64,000 bases of DNA from Spirochaetota bacterium (GTDB lineage: Bacteria; Spirochaetota; UBA4802; JAFGJZ01). Each line of letters begins with the position of its first letter. Position 1 is the first letter of the stretch. This document shows positions 9,180 to 16,709 of this stretch, piece by piece. The notes beneath the pieces are model-generated. The model was given only the letters and a program-made list of their open reading frames with translations, was not told the DNA's origin and made no database searches. The translations under genes and the position numbers were made by a program. The stretch is taken from contig JAQIBV010000058.1 in NCBI GenBank assembly GCA_027858855.1, positions 1 through 64,000 on the forward strand. Reading direction: 5' to 3'.

Positions 9180-9530
9180 CTATCTTTTTTCATCTAGAAA
9201 CACTCCAGTTACCTCATTAATTCGTTCCAGCAACCTAATCATATCTTTTGTTGGCACCTGACGCACCAGTTCGTTTGTATCCGGATCCATTATCTGCATG
9301 ACAATACGTCTTGTTTTGTCATTGTATTGGAACGAGACCCTCGTATCCACAGATGCTGCAGCACCGTTTAAGGTATTAATTACCTCACCCATCTGCTCAA
9401 CTCGAGTCTCACCTATACCACTCCCTTCACCGTTATCAATAATGTTTATTTGAGCAACCGGGTGAAAAGTGAGAGCTTTAGGCTCTGAAAGCCTATTAAT
9501 AGTGCCCGTTAAAATCGTGTTAATATCCAT
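9180..9530 (-). CDS. flaG: FlaG-family flagellar protein
   Basis: About 116 residues. The C-terminal 70 residues show the FlaG pattern: an RVSFQYNDKTRRIVMQIMDP stretch, the motif NELVRQVPTKDMIRLLERI and a final acidic-basic tail. FlaG proteins influence filament length and flagellin assembly. The start at 9530 follows a near-perfect AAGGAGGT ribosome site; a longer frame to 9605 runs through a hairpin and has no such site. It lies about 100 bases downstream of a flagellin gene on the same strand and is likely co-transcribed with it. Confidence 0.88.
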   Translation of the reverse strand: MDINTILTGTINRLSEPKALTFHPVAQINIIDNGEGSGIGETRVEQMGEVINTLNGAAASVDTRVSFQYNDKTRRIVMQIMDPDTNELVRQVPTKDMIRLLERINEVTGVFLDEKR

Positions 9531-9554
9531 TTGGACCTCCTTGTCTAAAAGATT

Positions 9555-9584
9555 CCTCCTCCGGCTCTCCCAAACCGGAAGAGG
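9555..9584 (-). promoter_or_regulatory. Hairpin between flagellin and flaG
   Basis: On the minus strand CCTCTTCCGG pairs with CCGGAGGAGG (one G-U pair) around a 10-base loop, ending about 20 bases before the flaG ribosome site. With no U-run it may partly attenuate or stabilise the upstream flagellin message. Confidence 0.5.
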
Positions 9585-9627
9585 TAAAGAAACACCGCAC
9601 TGCATGGGTGTTCTTAAAAGCGGATTC

Positions 9628-10470
9628 TCATTTTAACAAATTCAAAATTAACTGCGGTTTTTGATTTGCTTGAGCCAACATCGCAACACCACTCTGAACG
9701 AGAATCCTGCTCTTAGTAAATTCAACCATTTCAGCCGCCATATCCGCGTCACGTATCCGTGAATCCGCAGCAAGCATATTTTCATAGGAAAGACTCAACG
9801 ACTTTGCCGTATTTTCCATCCTATTATAATATGCTCCCAGTTCGGCACGCTGTCGATTCAGCTCATCAAGAGCAATATCAATAGTGCCGATCATATTGTT
9901 CGCTGCACCAGCAGTAGAAATACTCTTCTTTGCTCCGCCTTCGGTCAGATACAAGGCATCAGCACTCATAGTCCTGATGTACGCCCTTATTCTCTGATTC
10001 TTATTCGGACCAATATGAAAGAACATACTTCCAACCGCGCTGCCGCGAGCAAAAACTCCGGTCAGCATTTTCATTCTATTAAATTCAGCAGTAGATGCGA
10101 GCCGGTCAATCTCATCAATGAGTGATGACACCTCGACCTGAATCTGCTGTCTGTCATTATTAGAATAGATACCATTCGCGGACTGCACAGACAGTGTCCG
10201 GATCCGTTGCAACATTTCGTTTATCTGCTGGAGTGCCCCCTCTGCGACCTGTATAAAAGAAAGCCCGTTCTGGGTATTCTTTTCAGCCTGGAATAAGCCG
10301 TTGATCTGAGTCCGCATCTTTTCGGATACGGCAAGGCCCGAGGCGTCATCTCCAGAGCGATTTATTGCCTGACCCGAAGCAAGTTTCTCAATTGTTTTGT
10401 CCATAGCCTGAGTCTGCAACTGAAGCTGCCTGTTAGCGAATATAGCGCTCATGTTGTGATTGATTCTCAT
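9628..10470 (-). CDS. FlaB-type flagellin (divergent paralogue)
   Basis: 280 residues, the short spirochaetal core-flagellin form made of D0/D1 helices only. It begins [16 protein letters not shown], has [16 protein letters not shown] and [20 protein letters not shown], the middle [10 protein letters not shown] stretch, and a C-terminal [20 protein letters not shown] motif, and ends in the helix [19 protein letters not shown] precedes the ATG. Flagellins are exported by the flagellar type III system; in spirochaetes they form the periplasmic filament core. It is less close to the family consensus than the neighbouring flagellin at 10800, suggesting a specialised or minor filament subunit. Confidence 0.93.
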   Translation of the reverse strand: MRINHNMSAIFANRQLQLQTQAMDKTIEKLASGQAINRSGDDASGLAVSEKMRTQINGLFQAEKNTQNGLSFIQVAEGALQQINEMLQRIRTLSVQSANGIYSNNDRQQIQVEVSSLIDEIDRLASTAEFNRMKMLTGVFARGSAVGSMFFHIGPNKNQRIRAYIRTMSADALYLTEGGAKKSISTAGAANNMIGTIDIALDELNRQRAELGAYYNRMENTAKSLSLSYENMLAADSRIRDADMAAEMVEFTKSRILVQSGVAMLAQANQKPQLILNLLK

Positions 10471-10799
10471 AATAAATCCCTCCCTTGTGTTCTAAAAGAA
10501 ATTCCCGCTTTATAATTTTTGTAGGAACCCCTGATTTTTTACCACACACTCCATGTTAGCGGTAATCCGTTACCGGACGAAGGTTTACTCCTTATTGTTG
10601 CCAAAACTGCCCAAAATTTTAACAACAATGAGACCGGATCTCTCCGGCGCTCATTGATGCCTCCCGCTCATCAAAGAGCGCCGGAAAAACACCTGGCATC
10701 ATTGGACAGTTTTATTACAAAGGGAAGAGACTTACCTAAGGCAAGAATCAATCATGTTAAATTTCAAAGAGCTGTTATATCAGATACTTCTATTCTGTT
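10471..10799. other. Hairpin-rich spacer between the two flagellin genes
   Basis: 329 bases with no gene. It contains a strong 17-base-arm hairpin (10643-10685) and a smaller one, CGGTAA/TTACCG, at 10560-10575. I could not identify a convincing sigma-28 or sigma-70 promoter for the downstream flagellin. Confidence 0.6.
10643..10685 (-). terminator. Long GC-rich hairpin downstream of flagellin
   Basis: Arms of 17 bases (TCCGGCGCTC plus TTGATG, one A-A mismatch) around a nine-base loop. It lies about 115 bases after the stop of the 10800 flagellin on the minus strand. There is no U-tract, so it may be a 3'-end stabiliser or part of the next flagellin's leader rather than a classical terminator. 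Confidence 0.55.
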
Positions 10800-11648
10800 C
10801 TACCCCAACAGTCTGAGTACCGATTGTGACTGAAGATTAGCCTGCGCAAGCATCGAAGTTCCTGTCTGAACAAGAACCTGACTTTTGGTAAAATCTACCA
10901 TTACTTCCGCCATATCTGCGTCACGAATTCGTGATTCTGCTGCCTGCGTGTTTTCAAATGCGTTCATAAGACCTTTCGCAGTCAGTTCAAGACGGTTGTA
11001 GTATGCACCCAGGTCTGCCCGTTGCTTAGAGAGCTTCTGTAAAGCATCGTCAAGCAATCCAATCGCGTTATTAGCACCGGCAGGTGAAGAGAGAGAAAGG
11101 GAAATATTCCCAGCTCCATCTTTCATCTGAAATGACTGAGCTGTCATTGTTCCGATAAAAAGCCGTTCACGCTGATTCTGATTCGCTCCCATATGAAACC
11201 ACATGGATGCCTGAGGATTAACTCGCGAAAATTCGCCGGTTAAAACCTTGAATCGGTTAAACTCTGCCTGTGAAGCGATACGGTCAACTTCATCAATAAG
11301 AGCCGAAACCTCAACCTGGATCAACTGACGATCACTCGCCTGATAGATACCGTTTGAAGACTGAATAGCCAGCACACGCATACGTTGAATAATCTGTGCT
11401 GTCTGATCAAGGTATCCTTCAGCTGTCTGAACGAAAGACATACCATCTTCGGTATTCCGCTCAGCCTGTCGTAAACCCTGGATCTGAGTTCTCATCTTTT
11501 CTGAAACTGCAAGACCGGAGGCGTCATCCCCTGCCTTGTTAATACGTAGGCCCGATGAGAGTTTCTCCATGCTTTTGTTTACATCCCAATGGGTAAACTT
11601 AAGCGACCTGTTTGCATTAATTGCACTCATGTTGTGATTGATTATCAT
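10800..11648 (-). CDS. flaB: FlaB-type flagellin, core filament protein
   Basis: 282 residues, spirochaetal FlaB length without a variable D2/D3 region. It begins [18 protein letters not shown], then [74 protein letters not shown], and ends with [20 protein letters not shown] and SQSVLRLLG. These stretches match Leptospira-type FlaB very closely. The ATG at 11648 is chosen because AAGGAG lies about ten bases upstream; a longer frame to 11690 has no site. A 15-base-arm hairpin lies in its probable leader. Exported by the flagellar system without a signal peptide. Confidence 0.95.
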   Translation of the reverse strand: MIINHNMSAINANRSLKFTHWDVNKSMEKLSSGLRINKAGDDASGLAVSEKMRTQIQGLRQAERNTEDGMSFVQTAEGYLDQTAQIIQRMRVLAIQSSNGIYQASDRQLIQVEVSALIDEVDRIASQAEFNRFKVLTGEFSRVNPQASMWFHMGANQNQRERLFIGTMTAQSFQMKDGAGNISLSLSSPAGANNAIGLLDDALQKLSKQRADLGAYYNRLELTAKGLMNAFENTQAAESRIRDADMAEVMVDFTKSQVLVQTGTSMLAQANLQSQSVLRLLG

Positions 11649-11748
11649 AGTAACACTCCTTTGTATCCTATTTCTTGGCGTCCTTGCCACTGCCTGCCGG
11701 GTAGGGACAAACAGCTGCTTGATACCGCAAAAACAATTGCCGTATCCT

Positions 11749-11786
11749 GTTCCAGGCTTATATCTGGGCCAATATAAGGCTGGAAC
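11749..11786 (-). promoter_or_regulatory. Hairpin in the flaB leader
   Basis: GTTCCAGGCTTATAT pairs with ATATAAGGCTGGAAC (15-base arms, one mismatch) around an eight-base loop, about 100 bases upstream of the flaB start codon. It could control message stability or translation, or be an operator for a dimeric regulator. Confidence 0.55.
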
Positions 11787-11919
11787 TATTCTGCCAAATA
11801 ATCAATCGCTCAACACAATCAATACTCATTTCAAAGATCTGATACGAGGATATAAAACCCCCTGTTCGAAATATCGCCACCTACTGGTAAAAATATGAGA
11901 TTCAATATGATCATTTATC

Positions 11920-11939
11920 GATAATTGAAACCGATTATT
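11920..11939 (+). repeat. Dispersed 20-base intergenic motif, copy 2
   Basis: Matches the copy at 8558-8577 at 19 of 20 positions. It lies immediately left of the GCAC-N6-GTGC palindrome. Confidence 0.5.
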
Positions 11940-12199
11940 GCATAATATGGCACAATATCGTGCTAATACCCCATAAAATACATAAAATTTCAAAAATAAA
12001 GATTTAAAGCAAAAAAATGTAACTTTCAGATAAATTTCGAGCAGAATTCAATTTCATAAGCTCAGGTGACGAAAGGGGTTATAGGGATACTTATGATTAA
12101 CTAGTAATCGTTATATCCACATTAAAATTGGTCTTTGGGTGAACGAGTGTTCGAAAAAGCAAAATTTAAAGACCCTATTGGTAAAAACGGAGTGCCATC

Positions 12200-13330
12200 A
12201 TGAAAAGCAAACTTTCTATATTACTTTTAACAGTGCTTTTTTCATCAATATCTATTTTTTGCTTCGGATGGATAAGATATCCCCACTATGAAGAGAAACA
12301 GCTGACAATACAGGCAGCTCATGCAAATCAACTGTTTTCACAATTTTCACGCTATTTTGAAAAGAATGCTATTAGTTCTGATAAATATCCTCTGGTAATT
12401 GAGCATATGCTCAAAAAAGATACATCACTGGCTCTTGTGGGAGCAGTAGATTCTTTTAATAATCTGGTTCATGGCGAACGTAATCAGGAACAGATCCCGG
12501 CAAAACGGACCTATAATGAAATCATCACTCAGCTGCTTGCACAAAAAACACCGGAAAATCAGCTAACAATGGTAATGCACACAAAGTATTATATACACCC
12601 CATTCAATGCGACGCGTTTACACTATACCTCTTGTATCCGTTTAAACTGAACAAACAGCTTCTTATGCAATTCGGAATTGAAGCTCTTTTAGCTGCTGCC
12701 TTTTCTACTGCTCTACTGTTTATGTTGGTTGCTCTGTTTACAAAGAAATCGGGATCAAAAAACAGCCCGATCCTACAGGAAAAAAATGTACTTTCTGTAT
12801 CGAATAGTTCAGACGAATCTGAAGATCAGAAGTCTTTGGATTCTTGCGAAGATGATATTCAGTCAACAATAGATACAATTTGTGAATCACGTGTCATTCC
12901 TTTTGAAACCAAAGAGAGCCGCAAGGTTCAGATTCGTAATTTTGAAAGCTATGTTTTCAACACCTTTAACAGAGTTGCGATCACATACCGTGTTAACTCA
13001 CTATCGCTTTACCTGCTTGATAATTCAAGCGTGACTTTGAAGAAAATTTTTGAACTTCTGGGACGAGCTTTCGTTAAAACGACAGCTAGTAATAGTATTG
13101 AAAATGAGACAAGTCGAGAGATTATAAATGCTCTTGCTGATAACTCTACAATAATCAGAAAGTCAGGCACAAAAATCATTATTCCAATTTTTCACGAAAG
13201 TGAACTATTAGGTGCAGTAGTCATTAAAAACCGTGAAGCTATTACAGGTGGAGTTGTTCAGAAGGTAAAGGATGAGCTTAAACAGATGGGTGGATATCTT
13301 ATGAGTGAAATACTGAAAAATGCAGGATAG
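12200..13330 (+). CDS. Membrane-anchored putative sensor protein of unknown family
   Basis: 376 residues. A membrane segment (about 5-24) is followed by a periplasmic domain (25-155), a second membrane segment (about 155-178), a low-complexity Ser/Asp/Glu linker (180-220) and a cytoplasmic domain (about 235-376). The last part has alternating strands and helices (KIIIPIFHESELLGAVVIKN) resembling the core of a GAF domain, but I cannot assign it firmly. There is no kinase, cyclase, HAMP or methyl-accepting module, so it is not a standard chemoreceptor. GGAG lies nine bases before the ATG. It is single-gene, convergent with the chemotaxis operon and close to flagellin genes. Confidence 0.6.
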   Translation: MKSKLSILLLTVLFSSISIFCFGWIRYPHYEEKQLTIQAAHANQLFSQFSRYFEKNAISSDKYPLVIEHMLKKDTSLALVGAVDSFNNLVHGERNQEQIPAKRTYNEIITQLLAQKTPENQLTMVMHTKYYIHPIQCDAFTLYLLYPFKLNKQLLMQFGIEALLAAAFSTALLFMLVALFTKKSGSKNSPILQEKNVLSVSNSSDESEDQKSLDSCEDDIQSTIDTICESRVIPFETKESRKVQIRNFESYVFNTFNRVAITYRVNSLSLYLLDNSSVTLKKIFELLGRAFVKTTASNSIENETSREIINALADNSTIIRKSGTKIIIPIFHESELLGAVVIKNREAITGGVVQKVKDELKQMGGYLMSEILKNAG

Positions 13331-13351
13331 CAGAGAGTTATCTCTGCTATC
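13326..13351 (+). terminator. Hairpin overlapping the stop codon of the membrane sensor
   Basis: GATAGCAGAGA / TCTCTGCTATC with a GTTA loop; the first arm contains the TAG stop. The following sequence is T-rich but interrupted (TTGATATAT). Probable intrinsic terminator. Confidence 0.6.
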
Positions 13352-13431
13352 TTGATATATGCATATACAGAAGACTTTTTGTAAAAACCAATTAGGTCTT
13401 TAATCATATACGGCACTTTATAGAATAGAGC

Positions 13432-15054
13432 CTACCCCAGAAGCGGTTTTATTTTTGCAAGAAGCTGGTCCGGCTGAAAAGGTTTTACTATCCACGCATG
13501 AGCTCCCAGCATCTTGCCCTTCTCTTTCATTGATTCACCAGCTTCCGTTGTCAGCATAACTATAGGAGTAAACTTGTAAGAGCGATACTTCTCATCAGTT
13601 TTGATCTTTTCAAGAAACTCTATTCCATCGACGTTGGGCATATTCACATCGCAGATAAAAAGGTCTATCTTAATGGTACCGTCAAGTTTTGATAACGCCT
13701 CTTCTCCATCAACTCCCTCGATAATCTCGTATCCCTCGGATTTCAAAACATGTGAAACAACCTGACGGATGGCCGCCCCATCATCAATAACCATAATTTT
13801 CTTAACTTTATTACCTTCACTCATATTCTGTTTACCTCGCGTTAATTCGATATTATTTTCTTTTAACAATTTATTATAAAGATACATCGTTTTAGTGGTT
13901 CGTTCAAGGTTAGACTGCGCACCTGATATTGGTATTTCAGTATGTTCCATCATCTGCGCAACCAGTTTTTTTATTGTATTGAACAGTATTATTTCATCTT
14001 CAGTTATCTCTACAATTTTAGTCTCATTTTCATTTGTTATATGGCTTATTTCAGTCATGTCAAGATTCAGTTCGGTTAAATATTTAACATCATCAGAGGC
14101 AATTTCGTTAAGAATCATGAAATCAGCGTATACACCTTGTGTATCCCCCGACAGCGAAATGGAATTAAGAATTTTTTCTAATTCCAGATACTTTTTGAAC
14201 TCGAAAGAAATTATAACCGTTAAGACTGTACTGTTCTGAAGATTTTGTTCGAACAGTACATGTTTTTTATCAATAACCTCCTTAATTGAAACAGATTCGT
14301 TATAAAATTTATCAACAAAGCAGTTTACCTGCTCAGTAAATTCATATTGAGAACTTGAATTATTTATTACATCAATTGTCTGTACTCGTGCTTTTTTGAT
14401 TGTTCCATAAAAAGTTTCGAGCAGTTCAATATTTTTTTCTTCCAATGCTACTCCGATTTTATCAATCGAATCGGCAAATTCTGTCCAACGTGAATAGTTG
14501 ATCAAAGATCCCTTTTCGGCATTTTCGGAGTCAGCAAAAATTGCACGCGCCAGTTTTTGCAATGTTTTTAACGAACTTAACTGATATCTTTTTTTGAGTT
14601 CGAGTATTTTATCAAGAAGAAGAATTTTATTCTTCATTTCAAGGATGTTTTTCAAACAGGAAAGTGCGTCCTTTAATGAATTTTCGATCGATGTAAGATA
14701 TTCATCAATTCGGGTAAGGTCAGCCGGATCAAGCACACCCTCTTTCTGGATAATTTTCAGACATTCACGCTGCTGATCAATGTTCGAACCGAGAACCTCA
14801 CACATCGATAAAATTGTGTTATGCTTATTTCGCCAAATAACATTGGCGGCCCCAACCTGTAAGATGTCATCATGAATTCTTGTAGAGAAAATTACAGCCT
14901 GACTGACCTGCTCGATTATTTTTTCAGCCTTCTCTTTGCGTAAAAGGGTTGCACGATTTACCCGTGAGGCATTGTCACGCAGTTCAGCTGAATAGAGCTC
15001 AAGATGAGATACATCATTAATTTCTTCCGTACCGGAGATACTATTGTTTTCCAT
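13432..15054 (-). CDS. Chemotaxis-operon protein: helical N-terminal region fused to a CheY-like receiver
   Basis: 540 residues. Residues 1-400 are highly helical and charged with no recognised domain. Residues about 415-540 are a complete receiver: acidic pair VIDDG, phosphoacceptor D469 in FICDVNMP, switch Thr in MLTTEAG and Lys in VKPFQP. It is last in the operon after cheB, whose start is 44 bases away, so it is likely the response regulator acting on the motor or on CheA. An internal ATG at codon 411 (13824) is preceded by GAGG at good spacing and would yield a free CheY of 130 residues. Function of the helical part is unknown. Confidence 0.8.
   Translation of the reverse strand: MENNSISGTEEINDVSHLELYSAELRDNASRVNRATLLRKEKAEKIIEQVSQAVIFSTRIHDDILQVGAANVIWRNKHNTILSMCEVLGSNIDQQRECLKIIQKEGVLDPADLTRIDEYLTSIENSLKDALSCLKNILEMKNKILLLDKILELKKRYQLSSLKTLQKLARAIFADSENAEKGSLINYSRWTEFADSIDKIGVALEEKNIELLETFYGTIKKARVQTIDVINNSSSQYEFTEQVNCFVDKFYNESVSIKEVIDKKHVLFEQNLQNSTVLTVIISFEFKKYLELEKILNSISLSGDTQGVYADFMILNEIASDDVKYLTELNLDMTEISHITNENETKIVEITEDEIILFNTIKKLVAQMMEHTEIPISGAQSNLERTTKTMYLYNKLLKENNIELTRGKQNMSEGNKVKKIMVIDDGAAIRQVVSHVLKSEGYEIIEGVDGEEALSKLDGTIKIDLFICDVNMPNVDGIEFLEKIKTDEKYRSYKFTPIVMLTTEAGESMKEKGKMLGAHAWIVKPFQPDQLLAKIKPLLG
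13835..13838 (-). promoter_or_regulatory. Possible internal ribosome site for a free CheY domain
   Basis: Minus-strand GAGG lies ten bases before an in-frame ATG (13822-13824) exactly at the junction between the helical region and the receiver domain of the fusion protein. Confidence 0.35.
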
Positions 15055-15097
15055 ATGATTATACCGTTCCGATTATTTTTTCAAAATAGGTTTTTAT

Positions 15098-16186
15098 CTA
15101 TTGATTAGCAAATTTCATTATTGTGTCAGGAGCCAACAACAACGATATAACATTTAAGGCTCCTCCCCGTTCAACGGCAACCTTCGGCATACCATAAACA
15201 AGAGAACTCTCCTTATCTTGTGCTACCGTATAGCAACCTGAGTTTTTCATCTCTAATAGTCCGGCAGCTCCGTCATCCCCCATACCTGTTAGTATGAGGC
15301 CTAAAATATTTGAACCACCCGCTTTAGCTGCCGAACGGAACAGTACATCGACCGAAGGGCGATGCCTACTGACAAGCGGCCCATCAATTACAGAAATCCG
15401 ATATGATTGGCCGTACTTCTGGAGCGACATATGTTTACCGCCACGGGCAATCAGCGCACGCCCCTGGCATACAAGATCATCCTGTTCGGCCTCCTTGACT
15501 TCGATATCACATATCGAATTAAGACGGTCAGCAAATGCTTTAGTAAACTTTTCGGGCATATGCTGAACAATGGCAATTCCCGGACAGTCGGTTGGCAGAG
15601 CAGTTAAGACGGACTCCAATGCCTGTGTTCCACCAGAAGAGGCTCCAATCACTACTATACGATCCATTCCATCTACATTTACTTTTTTTACAGGAGGCGA
15701 GAGCACGACATCTGCAGTGTATTTTTTTTCTACAAGATTACGGTTTACATTGGGGTATTGGAGACGCTTACGTAAAAGAGCGTGGTTCGAATTATAAGCT
15801 GCACGGACTTCATCAACTAATAGTTGCTCAGATTCATAAAAGAAATCTTTTATGCCGATTTTTGGTTTGGTTATAATTGAAACTGCACCGGCCGAGAGAG
15901 CTTCAATGGTAACCGTTGCATTTTTTTCAGTTACACCGGAACATATAATTATCGGTGTTGGTCTTTTTTCCATTATCTCTTTTAAAAAGGTTAACCCATC
16001 CTTCTCAGGCATCTCTATATCAAGGATGATAACATCGGGCCACTCCTTTTCCATATGTTTTTCTGCAATTATCGGATTAGAAGCTCTTATAGAAACCCGT
16101 ATTCCCGTTTTTGAGTCAAGAATCTCGAAAAGCACCTGCCTAATCAGAGCGGAATCATCAACCACCATAACATTGATCTCATCCAT
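15098..16186 (-). CDS. cheB: Chemotaxis protein-glutamate methylesterase CheB
   Basis: 362 residues. N-terminal receiver with D56 in VIILDIEMP and K in ITKPK; a linker; then the methylesterase/deamidase domain with catalytic Ser183 (GASSGGT), His209 (IVQHMP) and Asp305 (GMGDDGA). It removes methyl groups from chemoreceptors on phosphorylation by CheA. Its ATG overlaps the end of cheW by eight bases. All catalytic residues are present. No cheR is in the window, so the methyltransferase must be encoded elsewhere. Confidence 0.96.
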   Translation of the reverse strand: MDEINVMVVDDSALIRQVLFEILDSKTGIRVSIRASNPIIAEKHMEKEWPDVIILDIEMPEKDGLTFLKEIMEKRPTPIIICSGVTEKNATVTIEALSAGAVSIITKPKIGIKDFFYESEQLLVDEVRAAYNSNHALLRKRLQYPNVNRNLVEKKYTADVVLSPPVKKVNVDGMDRIVVIGASSGGTQALESVLTALPTDCPGIAIVQHMPEKFTKAFADRLNSICDIEVKEAEQDDLVCQGRALIARGGKHMSLQKYGQSYRISVIDGPLVSRHRPSVDVLFRSAAKAGGSNILGLILTGMGDDGAAGLLEMKNSGCYTVAQDKESSLVYGMPKVAVERGGALNVISLLLAPDTIMKFANQ

Positions 16187-16709
16187 TCCGCTCCTCCAGC
16201 ACCCCGTCAGGACAGGTAAAGTCGGATAATTCTTCTATGTTTAAAACAGCATTAATATCCAGCAATATCAAATAATTCTCTTCATGACGGGCAATCCCAG
16301 AAATAAAATCGGTACGAATATTTGTTCCGAAGTCAGGAGTCGGATCAATCTCCTCTTCAGGAAACATCATTACTTCTTTAACAGCATCAATCATCAAACC
16401 TATCGAAACTATCTCCTCATGACTCTGAAGCTCTACGATAATGATACTCGTCGATTTTTCTATACCTCCCCGATCTCCATAAAAACGGGCGTTCAGGTCA
16501 ATTACAGGTAACACGTTTCCCCTTAAATTAATGACACCTTTAATATAGTGTGGAACAAGCGGAATAGGAGTTATAGCGATAGAGTCAATGACCTCACGAA
16601 CTGAATTAATTCTTACTGCATAGACCTCTTTACCTTGTCGAAACGACAAAAGCTGAATCATTGTGCGGTTTTCATGTTCCTCTTTTTCATAGATTCTCTT
16701 CTCTTTCAT
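16179..16709 (-). CDS. cheW: Chemotaxis coupling protein CheW
   Basis: 176 residues. After a charged leader of about 17 residues comes the CheW SH3-like fold: VYAVRINSVREVID, ITPIPLVPHYIKGVINLRG and VLPVIDLNARF, ending with NYLILLDINAVL. It links chemoreceptors to CheA. ATGA overlap with cheA and a GGAGG ribosome site fix the start. The acidic 20-residue C-terminal extension is somewhat longer than in minimal CheW. Confidence 0.95.
   Translation of the reverse strand: MKEKRIYEKEEHENRTMIQLLSFRQGKEVYAVRINSVREVIDSIAITPIPLVPHYIKGVINLRGNVLPVIDLNARFYGDRGGIEKSTSIIIVELQSHEEIVSIGLMIDAVKEVMMFPEEEIDPTPDFGTNIRTDFISGIARHEENYLILLDINAVLNIEELSDFTCPDGVLEERNG

Larger units (their letters stand above)
11649..12199. 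other. Divergent regulatory region between flaB and a membrane sensor
   Basis: 551 bases with no supported gene. It contains the flaB leader with its hairpin (11749-11786), the second copy of the 20-base motif (11920-11939) and an imperfect palindrome GCAC-N6-GTGC at 11951-11964. No clean promoter consensus was found for either gene. Confidence 0.6.

Noticed and set aside
9531-9605. Longer FlaG start at 9605
   Set aside because: It passes through a hairpin and has no Shine-Dalgarno, whereas AAGGAGGT sits just before the ATG at 9530.
11948-11964. Sigma-54 promoter (TGGCAC ... GTGC)
   Set aside because: The spacing between GG and GC is 11 instead of 10 bases and the -12 box lacks TTGC; it is better described as an imperfect palindrome.
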